DNA of 21,351 nt. Origin: CAZHMN01 sp964533705 (lineage in GTDB: Bacteria > Electryoneota > B3-LCP). The stretch covers positions 1-21,351 of the forward strand of contig CAZHMN010000050.1 in NCBI GenBank assembly GCA_964533705.1, read 5' to 3'. This document shows, in pieces, positions 8,099 through 14,605 of the stretch (its first letter is position 1; each line of letters opens with the position of its first letter). Under the pieces are notes generated by a model. It was not told the DNA's origin and made no database searches. It saw nothing but the letters and a program-made list of their open reading frames with translations. A program made the translations under genes and the position numbers.

Positions 8099-9628
8099 TC
8101 AATGTCGAAAATGCCTCTCGCCGGTGAAGACCATGCTGACGCCGTATTTATCGCAGGCGGCGATGACCTCGTTGTCTCGAATCGAGCCGCCCGGCTGGAT
8201 GATGGCCGTCGCTCCGGCAGTGATGGCCGCCTCGGCGCCGTCGGGGAAGGGGAAGAAGGCGTCTGAGGCCAGCACCGAGTTCGTCAGATTGGGGCCGTAT
8301 TTTTTCGCTCTGGCGATGGCTAATTCCACTGCATCCACTCTGGAAGTCTGCCCCAGACCGATGCCCAGCGTGTGATCCGCTGCTGCGAACACCACCGCAT
8401 TCGATTTCGCCCAGCGAACTACTTTCCAGGCGAATTCAAGGGCTGTCCATTCGGCATCTGTGGGCTGGCGTTTGGTCACCACTCGCCAGTTATCGGAACG
8501 GGGCGCGACGTGGTCGCGCTCCTGGACTAAGAGCCCACCCATGGAACTGCGCAGGTCTTCTATCGGCTCCGGTGGCTCTTCCAAGTGAATGAGCCGCAGG
8601 TTCTTCTTCTTGCGAAGAATCTCGAGGGCTTCTTCGTGGAATCCGGGCGCTACGATGACTTCATAGAATACACCGCTGAGTTCCTGGGCGAGTTCCGGGG
8701 TAAGCGGGCGATTTAGACCCACGATGCCTCCGAAGGGACTGGCGGTGTCCGTAGCGAAGGCCTTGCGATAGGCTTCAACCAGATCGTTACCGGTGGCTAC
8801 GCCGCAGGGAACGGTGTGCTTAATCAAGGCGATGCAGGGTTCCTGGAAGTCCGCCGCCAGACCGGCCGCGGCTTCCAGATCCAGCAGATTATTGAACGAA
8901 AGCTCCTTGCCGCCGAGCTGGTTAAAGGCGATCTTCCGGCGGCCGGGAAGATAGAAGGCGGCCTTTTGATGCGGGTTTTCACCATAACGCAAAGCCTGTT
9001 GGCGATGAAAGTGCAGGATCAGGTCTTCGGGAAAATCCTGCGATTTTCCACCGCTTAAGTAGGCCGCGACGGCGCGGTCGTATTCGGAGGTGTGATGGAA
9101 AGCTTCTGCTGCCAGTCGCCGGCGGAAGTCTTCGGTAAGGGCGTTCTCTTCTATGGCTTTGATGACGTCAGCGTAAGAGGAAGGTTGGCAGATGGGCAGC
9201 ACCCCGCGGAAATTCTTAGCGGCGGCTCGCAGCATGGCCGGACCGCCGATGTCTATCATCTCCAAAACGTCCTCTAAAGAGGCGTGGGGATCGGCGGCGG
9301 TGCGGGCGAAGGGATAGAGATTGACGGCCACCAGGTCAATCGGCACGATGCCCAGCTCCTTCAACAGGCTTTGATCTTCTTCTCGATCCCGCCTGAAGAG
9401 GATGCCGGCGTGGATGTGGGGATGGAGAGTCTTGACGCGACCATCCATAATCTCAGGGAAAGAGGTGACTTCCTCCACCTGTTGGTGCGTGATGCCCGCA
9501 GAAGCGAGGGCTTTGGAGGTGCCGCCGGTCGAAACGATTTCCACACCGAGGCGGACGAGGTCTGCGGCGAATTCGGTGATGCTGGTCTTGTCGTAAACGG
9601 AAAGTACTGCGCGCTTGATGGACATCAT
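8099..9628 (-). CDS. purH: Bifunctional AICAR formyltransferase / IMP cyclohydrolase
   Basis: 509-residue cytoplasmic enzyme for the last two steps of purine synthesis: formylation of AICAR with 10-formyl-THF, then ring closure to IMP. The N-terminal MGS-like cyclohydrolase domain (about 1-190) has 'SVYDKT', 'STGGTSKAL' and 'DGRVKTLHPHIHAGIL'. The C-terminal transformylase domain has 'RYGENPHQ', the catalytic Lys-His in 'ALIKHTVPCGVATG', 'ASDAFFPFPDG' and the terminal 'FTGERHFRH'. Length is standard. Two adjacent ATGs (9628 and 9625) could start it. It follows purN by 45 bases and the pair is served by the promoter before purN. Intact, with no oddities. Confidence 0.98.
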   Translation of the reverse strand: MMSIKRAVLSVYDKTSITEFAADLVRLGVEIVSTGGTSKALASAGITHQQVEEVTSFPEIMDGRVKTLHPHIHAGILFRRDREEDQSLLKELGIVPIDLVAVNLYPFARTAADPHASLEDVLEMIDIGGPAMLRAAAKNFRGVLPICQPSSYADVIKAIEENALTEDFRRRLAAEAFHHTSEYDRAVAAYLSGGKSQDFPEDLILHFHRQQALRYGENPHQKAAFYLPGRRKIAFNQLGGKELSFNNLLDLEAAAGLAADFQEPCIALIKHTVPCGVATGNDLVEAYRKAFATDTASPFGGIVGLNRPLTPELAQELSGVFYEVIVAPGFHEEALEILRKKKNLRLIHLEEPPEPIEDLRSSMGGLLVQERDHVAPRSDNWRVVTKRQPTDAEWTALEFAWKVVRWAKSNAVVFAAADHTLGIGLGQTSRVDAVELAIARAKKYGPNLTNSVLASDAFFPFPDGAEAAITAGATAIIQPGGSIRDNEVIAACDKYGVSMVFTGERHFRH

Positions 9629-9673
9629 ATAAAGATCTCAGTTTAACGTGTAAGTACGTTTGGACTTGAAGTA

Positions 9674-10294
9674 TCAGGGTAGAATTTCCACGCGCCGGCC
9701 GTGGATCCGGATTTTGTCTTTAATCGCTAGTTCTACGGCGCGGGGATAAATCCTATGCTCGACTTCGAGAACGCGGGCCGCCAGGATTTTGGGTGTGTCT
9801 TCGTAATGGACGGGGACGGTTTCTTGTAAAACAATCGGCCCCGTATCGTATTTTTCGTCTACAATATGAACAGTCGCTCCGGACACTTTCATGCCGGATT
9901 CGATGACCGCTCTGTGCACGTGTTCGCCGTACATGCCCTTGCCGCCGAAGAGGGGAAGAAGCGCCGGGTGAATGTTCAGGATGCGACCCTGGAAACGTTC
10001 GACGACCTTTGAGGGAATCAACTTGAGATAACCGGCCAGCGTAATCCATTCCACGGCCTTCGATTCCAGTTCTTCGATAAGCCGAGCGGCATATTCATCC
10101 CGACTGGGAAAGTCTTTTACGTTTAAATGAAGAAAAGGGATCCCTTCCGATAAAGCGGCGTCGGCGACCGGAGGATTGGCGCGGTCACTGATTAATAACA
10201 CATAGCGTCCCGGGAGCGAGTTCTTGAGGAGGTGTCTGTGTATCGCCAGGAAATTTGACCCCCGGCCCGAGGCGAAGGCAGCGAGATTTACCAT
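9674..10294 (-). CDS. purN: Phosphoribosylglycinamide formyltransferase
   Basis: 206-residue cytoplasmic enzyme that transfers a formyl group from 10-formyl-THF to GAR in purine synthesis. It shows the N-terminal phosphate-binding 'FASGRGSNF' (about 7-15), the catalytic 'NIHPALLPLFGGKGMYG' segment with Asn and His, and 'VDEKYDTGPIVLQ' with the catalytic Asp. Length is typical (about 190-215). It is the first gene of a purN-purH unit, with a near-consensus promoter 62 bases upstream and a predicted 5' leader of about 55 bases. No strong Shine-Dalgarno sequence precedes the ATG. Confidence 0.97.
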   Translation of the reverse strand: MVNLAAFASGRGSNFLAIHRHLLKNSLPGRYVLLISDRANPPVADAALSEGIPFLHLNVKDFPSRDEYAARLIEELESKAVEWITLAGYLKLIPSKVVERFQGRILNIHPALLPLFGGKGMYGEHVHRAVIESGMKVSGATVHIVDEKYDTGPIVLQETVPVHYEDTPKILAARVLEVEHRIYPRAVELAIKDKIRIHGRRVEILP

Positions 10295-10355
10295 GCACTA
10301 AGGATTTTGGTTTCCAAGGGTTCTAAACATTTAAAAACACGATATTCGATTAGGC

Positions 10356-10384
10356 AATATACGAACTTTTGATGTGTTTGTCAA
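10356..10384 (-). promoter_or_regulatory. Sigma70-type promoter for purN-purH
   Basis: On the minus strand TTGACA (10379-10384) and TATATT (10356-10361) are separated by exactly 17 bases. The predicted transcription start is near 10349, about 55 bases before the purN ATG. Location and spacing are both right. Confidence 0.75.
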
Positions 10385-10416
10385 TAAATTGTTGTTTGAA
10401 ACGGATGAGTTGAAAT

Positions 10417-10442
10417 AAAAAAGACGCCCTTTTTGGGGCGTC
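10417..10442 (-). terminator. Rho-independent terminator after the sigma/anti-sigma/protease-like operon
   Basis: Perfect 7-bp stem GACGCCC / GGGCGTC (10423-10429 with 10436-10442), 6-base loop, followed on the minus strand by six T residues and then ATTT. It sits 22 bases after the stop of the protease-like gene and upstream of the purN promoter, so it separates the two transcription units. Confidence 0.9.
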
Positions 10443-10464
10443 CTTTTTAGGGGCGAGAAATCTT

Positions 10465-11544
10465 TTATACCGAACGCCTGATACTGCGCCGCTGTCTCTC
10501 GGGATGGCTTGGTAATCTTCCCAGTCTGGTCTTTAGCACTAATTCTTCTCCATCCCGAATGATGTCGAGGAGGACTTCGGTGCCGGGTGACATGGCGGTT
10601 ATAAGACGCCGAAAATCGGAGACACAGATGACGGGTTTATCGTTGAGCGATACGATTACGTCGCCGACTTGAATTCCGATCCGGTCAGCCGGGCTGTCGG
10701 GGATAATGCTCGAAACGACAGTGCCTTTTCCCTTCCACTGTTTCATTAACCGGGCGGTTTTTTCTCTGGGGCAGACGGGATTTGAGCGAATCCCCAGCCA
10801 ACCGCGGGTGATACTCCCTTCAGCGATGAGTTTTTCAGCCACCGTCATGATCGTCTTGGCGGGAATGACCGTCCAACTGGACTTACAATCTTCCAGATGT
10901 CCTTCGGCCATACCGATCAGTTGTCCTTTGACGTTGAGAACCGGAGCGCCGCTTTGCACTTCAGGCCACTGAATGTGGAGTGCGAAGAGCTTGTTGTCCA
11001 GGAAATCACCGCCGCCGATCCAGGTGCGATTGATCATCCCCCAGCTACAGCACAAACCCTCTGAATAGTAGGTATTTCCCATCATGATGCCCAGGGAGCC
11101 GTTGACGATGCTGTTTTCGGCCAGGGGCAGCGTGAGCAGATCCGTTTTGTTGATTTTCAGGACGCAGATATTGGTCTCAAAGTCTCTACCGATTAGGGTT
11201 GCGGGTATCATTTCGCCCTGCTGGGTGATTACACGGACGGAATCGTCTGATCCGATTACCCCATCCGTCGTAATAATGATACCATCCGATCTATAGACGA
11301 ATCCCGAACCATAGCGGTGGGTGATTTTTATTGAATCCGCCGCCCCGTTTTGACCTTCTTTTATGATGAGATCAATCACGACGACGGATTCTCCAGCCTG
11401 TTGGGTGATTTTTTGTATTGATTTTTCTATGGCCTCAAGTGTGTTCTCTTCCGAGACCATCCGGCATCCCGCGAGTAATGCAATCATTACCACGAGACCG
11501 CCTACTTCGAGTATTGACCTAAGGGGAACTTTCGATTGAGTCAT
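10465..11544 (-). CDS. HtrA/DegP-like lipoprotein with PDZ domain, probably a pseudoprotease
   Basis: 359 residues. The N-terminus is a lipoprotein signal with lipobox LLAGC (acylated Cys27). A trypsin-like S1C fold follows (about 50-240) and one PDZ domain (about 250-345: 'GWLGI', 'VVSSIIPDSPADRIGIQVGDVIVSLND'). Aligning by eye to HtrA family motifs, the usual TNNHV is TTDGV (His to Gly95), TDIAV is TNICV (Asp to Asn125), and GNSGGP is VQSGAP (Ser198 kept). Two of three catalytic residues are lost, so proteolysis is unlikely; binding or sensing of misfolded peptides through PDZ is the inferred role. It follows the anti-sigma gene by 26 bases and ends in a terminator. The last 15 residues (PSHPERQRRSIRRSV) are an arginine-rich tail beyond the PDZ. 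The frame is intact, which argues against simple decay. Confidence 0.88.
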   Translation of the reverse strand: MTQSKVPLRSILEVGGLVVMIALLAGCRMVSEENTLEAIEKSIQKITQQAGESVVVIDLIIKEGQNGAADSIKITHRYGSGFVYRSDGIIITTDGVIGSDDSVRVITQQGEMIPATLIGRDFETNICVLKINKTDLLTLPLAENSIVNGSLGIMMGNTYYSEGLCCSWGMINRTWIGGGDFLDNKLFALHIQWPEVQSGAPVLNVKGQLIGMAEGHLEDCKSSWTVIPAKTIMTVAEKLIAEGSITRGWLGIRSNPVCPREKTARLMKQWKGKGTVVSSIIPDSPADRIGIQVGDVIVSLNDKPVICVSDFRRLITAMSPGTEVLLDIIRDGEELVLKTRLGRLPSHPERQRRSIRRSV

Positions 11545-11570
11545 GGCATCATCTTCCTGGAATGGATTCC

Positions 11571-12119
11571 TTAGAAGCTGTATTCTTTCTTGCCTTCGAT
11601 CAGCTCCAGGTTGATTGTCTCACTATAATAAGTGCTGTTTGCTTCACCCTCCTGATATAAAACAAGGCCGCCTTGCTGCTGACTGGTTAAATATGCACCG
11701 ATTGTAAGATGGCTTTCTTCTATGCTTTGTATCGGATTGAGATGGCTGCCGATAAAGATCAAGAGTACTGCAGTTGCTCCCACGAGAATCCACCGGGGCC
11801 GTAGGATTTTCCAAGAATACCAGATATTTCCACGCACCCGTTGGATGCTGTCCATTAGTCCCGATCGGTGACGACCCGGCACCGGATTACGCTTCAGTTC
11901 TTGGTCCAGCGCCAGGTCAAACGGGCTCCAGTCCATTTCAGGCGGTGGTTTGATTACCTCTCGGCTGAGGTGGCGGATACTCGACCAGGTTTCACGCCAT
12001 TGGCGGCAGTCAGGACACTCATTTAGGTGGCGTTCCAGTGCCGCGCGAAGCTGCGGTGTGATATTACCTGAGTGCAGGTCGGGGATGTATTTTTGCGCCT
12101 TTTTGCAGTTCATTCTCAT
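11571..12119 (-). CDS. Membrane anti-sigma factor with zinc-finger (ZAS/zf-HC2) domain
   Basis: 182 residues. The cytoplasmic N-terminus carries the anti-sigma zinc motif: C5, then H31-x3-C35-x2-C38 in 'HLNECPDC'. A single membrane segment (about 110-127, 'WILVGATAVLLIFIGSHL') leads to a short outer-side domain (about 128-182) with no recognised fold. It is expected to hold the adjacent ECF sigma factor inactive until an envelope signal releases it. Two ATGs compete: 12119 has a GGA too close, while 12113 has GGA about 8 bases upstream and is the better start. It follows the sigma gene by 174 bases, a longer gap than usual for such pairs, containing a CRP/FNR-like palindrome. Confidence 0.88.
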   Translation of the reverse strand: MRMNCKKAQKYIPDLHSGNITPQLRAALERHLNECPDCRQWRETWSSIRHLSREVIKPPPEMDWSPFDLALDQELKRNPVPGRHRSGLMDSIQRVRGNIWYSWKILRPRWILVGATAVLLIFIGSHLNPIQSIEESHLTIGAYLTSQQQGGLVLYQEGEANSTYYSETINLELIEGKKEYSF

Positions 12120-12160
12120 TTCCGATTTTACGGGAAATCCTGAAGGCTATTGATTGGTCA

Positions 12161-12176
12161 AGTGAATAATATCACA
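12161..12176. promoter_or_regulatory. Candidate CRP/FNR-family site before the anti-sigma gene
   Basis: AGTGA-ATAATA-TCACA: an inverted repeat with the GTGA-N6-TCAC core of CRP/FNR regulators, 42 bases upstream of the anti-sigma start in an AT-rich spacer. On the gene strand it reads TGTGA-N6-TCACT. It could control separate expression of the anti-sigma and protease-like genes. Known from family consensus only; binding is an inference. Confidence 0.35.
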
Positions 12177-12266
12177 TATCTATAAAAAATAATTATCCAC
12201 AGGCCCTAATCAGATAAAATATTCATAATGTTATCTTACGATTAAAATTGATCTCGGTTTAAATCC

Positions 12267-12281
12267 AAACGTTATACGTTT
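12267..12281. promoter_or_regulatory. Perfect palindrome AAACGT-TAT-ACGTTT after the sigma gene
   Basis: A 6-bp perfect inverted repeat with a 3-base centre, 13 bases downstream of the sigma factor stop. It is too AT-rich for a strong terminator and lacks a clean T-run, so a protein-binding site is possible. Little more can be said. Confidence 0.3.
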
Positions 12282-12293
12282 ACTGAATGACAA

Positions 12294-13010
12294 TTATTTG
12301 CCAGAAGAGTGATTTTTTTGGGGGGTACGGGTTTTTTTGCCTTGTATAAAATATTCAGGGAATTCTGATTGAACCGTCTGTCTGATTTTCTTTCGGGCTT
12401 CGTGCAGATACCAGCGAAGAGTGACCTGGGGACAATCAATGATATCAGCGGCCTCCGCGGAAGGCAACCCCTGCAGATCGCACAATATAAAAGCCATCTT
12501 CTGCCGTTCGTTCAACACCTCAACGATGCGATGGAATATTTCCCGGCGCTCCAGCTTTTCAATCATGCCTTCTATATCGCCCACGTCCCGCTGGTCGGGG
12601 TATTGACCATAGCTCTCTTCCGAATCTATTGATTCGTGATGGGAACGTTTTTTATTGGCACGCAGAAAATCAATGGAAGCGTTGACGGCCAATCGGTAGA
12701 GCCAGGTGAAAAACTTTTTCTTGACATCGAATCGGCCTAATGAACGGTAAACTTTTATGAAAACTTCCTGGGAGATATCGCGGGCGTCCTCGTAATTGCC
12801 CACCAGACCGTAGGCGATGGAAGCAACGCGTGAGCGATACTGATCAACTAATTCACGGAAAGCCTCCTGATCGCCTTCCTGAGAACGAATGATCAGACTG
12901 CGAACGGCCGCTTCCGCCGCATCTGCAGCCTCAGTCGCCGCCGTCGTTTCTTCGTCTTCAAAGGGTTCAATGTCAGAGTTGACCTTCTTATTTGGATTAC
13001 TGGAGGTCAT
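12294..13010 (-). CDS. ECF-family RNA polymerase sigma factor
   Basis: 238 residues from ATG 13010. A long acidic, alanine-rich N-terminal extension (1-40) precedes sigma region 2 (about 45-120; 'LVDQYRSRVASIAYGLVGNYEDARDI', 'FTWLYRLAVNASIDFLR') and region 4 (about 165-212; 'LNERQKMAFILCDLQGLPSAEAADI', 'VTLRWYLHEARKKIR'). It directs RNA polymerase to a stress regulon, probably envelope stress given the next two genes. The frame can be extended to a TTG at 13046, but that TTG is the -35 box of a strong promoter, so ATG 13010 is preferred. That start has no ribosome site and sits at the predicted transcription start, so the mRNA may be leaderless. Confidence 0.93.
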   Translation of the reverse strand: MTSSNPNKKVNSDIEPFEDEETTAATEAADAAEAAVRSLIIRSQEGDQEAFRELVDQYRSRVASIAYGLVGNYEDARDISQEVFIKVYRSLGRFDVKKKFFTWLYRLAVNASIDFLRANKKRSHHESIDSEESYGQYPDQRDVGDIEGMIEKLERREIFHRIVEVLNERQKMAFILCDLQGLPSAEAADIIDCPQVTLRWYLHEARKKIRQTVQSEFPEYFIQGKKTRTPQKNHSSGK

Positions 13011-13017
13011 GGCTTTC

Positions 13018-13046
13018 AATATAGCAAATAAGTGTAGATTTGTCAA
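13018..13046 (-). promoter_or_regulatory. Sigma70-type promoter of the ECF sigma gene
   Basis: On the minus strand TTGACA (13041-13046), 17-base spacer, TATATT (13018-13023). Only seven bases (GAAAGCC) separate the -10 box from the ATG at 13010, so transcription should begin at or one base before the start codon. Both boxes match those of the purN promoter. Confidence 0.75.
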
Positions 13047-13050
13047 GGAA

Positions 13051-13077
13051 AAAGGGCAAACGTATTGTTTGCCCTTT
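13051..13077 (-). terminator. 11-bp perfect hairpin just upstream of the sigma promoter
   Basis: AAAGGGCAAAC (13051-13061) pairs perfectly with GTTTGCCCTTT (13067-13077) around a 5-base loop. On the minus strand the stem runs into TTTTTCC and then the -35 box four bases later. It could be a terminator that insulates the sigma gene from upstream minus-strand transcription, or an operator next to the promoter. No minus-strand gene lies upstream in view, so the terminator reading is not certain. Confidence 0.55.
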
Positions 13078-13150
13078 GGGTTCTCGACGGGTTGTTTTTA
13101 AGCATCCTTATATTTCAAGGGAATTGAAAAAGTCCCTGCAATAAATAATA

Positions 13151-13307
13151 TGAGACCGTTGAAAAAGTATCAAAAAGTCATTGCGAGCGAAGCGAAGCAA
13201 TCGGATAAGCTATTGTATATTTAGAGATTGCTTCGGCACTTCGTGCCTCGTCACGCAATGACCACTTCGTGGCAATAACCATAAAAGCTCGTTTTGCAAC
13301 AGTCTCA
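13151..13307. mobile_element. Nested palindromic MITE/REP-like element (157 bp)
   Basis: Outer inverted repeats TGAGACCGTTG (left, 13151) and CAACAGTCTCA (right, ending 13307) enclose a second inverted pair: GTCATTGCGAGCG...GCAATC (13177-13202) and GATTGCTTCG...CGCAATGAC (13226-13262). The right arm holds small hairpins GGCAC-TTC-GTGCC (13235-13247) and CCAC-TTC-GTGG (13262-13272). The 'GTCATTGCGAG...GAAGCAATC' type is known to me as a dispersed repeat in several bacterial genomes. There is no coding capacity; a clear target-site duplication is not visible (AT-rich flanks). Confidence 0.75.
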
Positions 13308-13311
13308 ATAT

Positions 13312-13350
13312 ATTCCTGCCTATCCCATTGGGGCCTGCCTGGGAATGACA
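13312..13350. repeat. Second degenerate palindromic repeat next to the MITE-like element
   Basis: ATTCCTGCC at 13312 and GCCTGGGAATGACA ending at 13350 form an imperfect inverted repeat around a CCC-ATT-GGG centre. It resembles the dispersed 'ATTCCTGCC...GGGAATGACA' class seen in other bacterial genomes. The rest of the 13078-13660 gene-free stretch holds this, the preceding element, an imperfect GGCAGGA/TCCTTGCC inverted repeat near 13453-13480, and a possible nuoJ promoter. Confidence 0.4.
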
Positions 13351-13523
13351 ACACATGACCCATTCAGTAAAGGTATACGCTTTTAAGAACCGGTATAATT
13401 TCAATTTAAAAAAATTTGCTCAGAAATAATGAATTTGTCAAGTAAAAAGTGCCGGCAGGAAAAATATTTTATCCTTGCCCGATCTGAAATCTAAACCGTT
13501 GAGAAAAAAATCGCATAAAGTCG

Positions 13524-13552
13524 TTGATTTAATTGGGCGAAATTTTTATCTT
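13524..13552 (+). promoter_or_regulatory. Possible promoter for nuoJ
   Basis: TTGATT (13524-13529), 17-base spacer, TATCTT (13547-13552), about 108 bases before the nuoJ start. Four of six bases match at each box. This is the best pair found in the AT-rich leader, but it is weaker than the two minus-strand promoters. Confidence 0.3.
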
Positions 13553-13660
13553 TCAGGTCAATCTTTTACGATGATTTACCAGCGCCATTCCCGGCTTTAT
13601 CCTGTCGTTATCCATTGACGGGGAGACGGCGAACCACGTTTGTGATCGGTTGAAAATGCC

Positions 13661-14161
13661 ATGGAATCCATCTTTTTCATCATTCTGGCCGTTGTGGCCA
13701 TCTTCTCCGGATTGATGGTCATCCTGAAGAAGAATCCCATCGCCTCAGTACTCTTCCTGGTGCTGACGTTGTTCTGCACGGCGGCGCTTTACGTCCTGCT
13801 GGCAGCTCCTTTTATCGCCGTCATACAGATCATCGTCTACGCCGGAGCGGTCATGGTGTTGTTCCTCTTCGTGATCATGCTGCTGAACCTGAACCGCATA
13901 CAAGAAGGGGGAGCGCTTATCCTGAAGATTCTGGGCGTCGTCGTGGCGGGATTGCTGTTGGTGGTCACGGCGGTTGTACTCCGCTCGGTGGCTATCCCGG
14001 CGGATTCGGGATTCCTGCGCCAACTGCAGGCGGGATTCGGTTCCGTGGAAGCCGTGGGGCGATCCCTGTTCACAACCTACCTGCTGCCTTTCGAGATCGC
14101 CAGTTTTCTGCTGCTGGCGGCGATTATCGGAGCGGTGGTTCTGGCGAAGAAGAAACTTTGA
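13661..14161 (+). CDS. nuoJ: NADH-quinone oxidoreductase subunit J
   Basis: 166-residue inner-membrane subunit of complex I that forms part of the proton path near the quinone arm junction. Five membrane segments are visible, with the family's most conserved segment 'AVIQIIVYAGAVMVLFLFVIMLLNLN' in the middle (about 53-78), including the pi-bulge Tyr/Gly region of TM3. Length is typical for the short bacterial form. The start is ATG 13661; there is no strong ribosome site. nuoA-I are not in the window, so this is the beginning of a separated membrane-arm block or the genes lie elsewhere. Confidence 0.95.
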   Translation: MESIFFIILAVVAIFSGLMVILKKNPIASVLFLVLTLFCTAALYVLLAAPFIAVIQIIVYAGAVMVLFLFVIMLLNLNRIQEGGALILKILGVVVAGLLLVVTAVVLRSVAIPADSGFLRQLQAGFGSVEAVGRSLFTTYLLPFEIASFLLLAAIIGAVVLAKKKL

Positions 14162-14166
14162 AAAAG

Positions 14167-14239
14167 GAATACAGAATACAGAATACAGAATACAGAATTT
14201 TCCATTAATCTAACATAGGATGTCAAAAGTCAAGATAAA
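14167..14239 (+). repeat. Heptad repeats filling the nuoJ/nuoK spacer
   Basis: GAATACA is repeated four times perfectly plus a partial fifth (14167-14199), equal to the phase AATACAG. A second short array, ATGTCAA AAGTCAA GATAAAA (from 14220), runs into the nuoK ATG. Between the two lies only about 20 bases, containing AGGA some 20 bases from the start, too far for a normal ribosome site. Confidence 0.85.
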
Positions 14240-14545
14240 ATGACCGTTTCTCTCAATCACTATCTGGTGCTCTCGGCGATGCTATTCTGCATCGGCGTGG
14301 CCGGGGTTTTAACCCGCAAGAACGCCATCATCATCTTAGCCTCTATCGAACTGATGCTGAACGCGGTCAACCTGGCGTTCGTGGCCTTCGCCCGGCACTG
14401 GGGGGACGTGAGCGGCCAGATATTCGTCTTCTTCTCGCTGGTTGTCGCCGCTGCGGAAGTGGCGGTGGGATTGGCGATTATCGTGGTTCTCTTCCGGCAT
14501 AAGGAGACGGTGGATATTGATGAGGTGAATTTGTTGAAGTGGTGA
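14240..14545 (+). CDS. nuoK: NADH-quinone oxidoreductase subunit K
   Basis: 101-residue, three-helix inner-membrane subunit of complex I that carries part of the fourth proton channel. The key buried glutamates are present: E37 in 'LASIELMLNAVNLAF' and E73 in 'VVAAAEVAVGLAIIVVLFR', equivalent to E36 and E72 of the E. coli protein. Length matches the family (about 100). It follows nuoJ after a heptad-repeat spacer. nuoL, normally next, is 1.1 kb away beyond repeats, accessory genes and a scaffold gap. Confidence 0.97.
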   Translation: MTVSLNHYLVLSAMLFCIGVAGVLTRKNAIIILASIELMLNAVNLAFVAFARHWGDVSGQIFVFFSLVVAAAEVAVGLAIIVVLFRHKETVDIDEVNLLKW

Positions 14546-14550
14546 AAAAT

Positions 14551-14592
14551 AGAATTCAGAAGACAGAATTCAGGATACAGAATAAACAATAA
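14551..14592 (+). repeat. Six-unit heptad array after nuoK
   Basis: AGAATTC AGAAGAC AGAATTC AGGATAC AGAATAA ACAATAA: six consecutive 7-nt units starting six bases after the nuoK stop. In the common phase they read NNNNCAG. Word variants are shared with the array after nuoM (AGAATTC twice in each). Confidence 0.85.
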
Positions 14593-14605
14593 AAAAGATG
14601 GTAGA

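Noticed and set aside
10465..10510. The arginine-rich tail of the HtrA-like protein as a repeat-derived extension
   Set aside because: It resembles translated dispersed repeats, but no second copy of this DNA is visible in the window, so it cannot be supported here.
13394..13399. TATAAT on the plus strand as a nuoJ promoter -10 box
   Set aside because: No -35 box at a suitable distance and more than 260 bases from nuoJ.
13418..13442. A TTGACA on the minus strand near 13440 as a third copy of the promoter design
   Set aside because: At a 17-base spacing the -10 position reads CAAATT, and no minus-strand gene follows closely.
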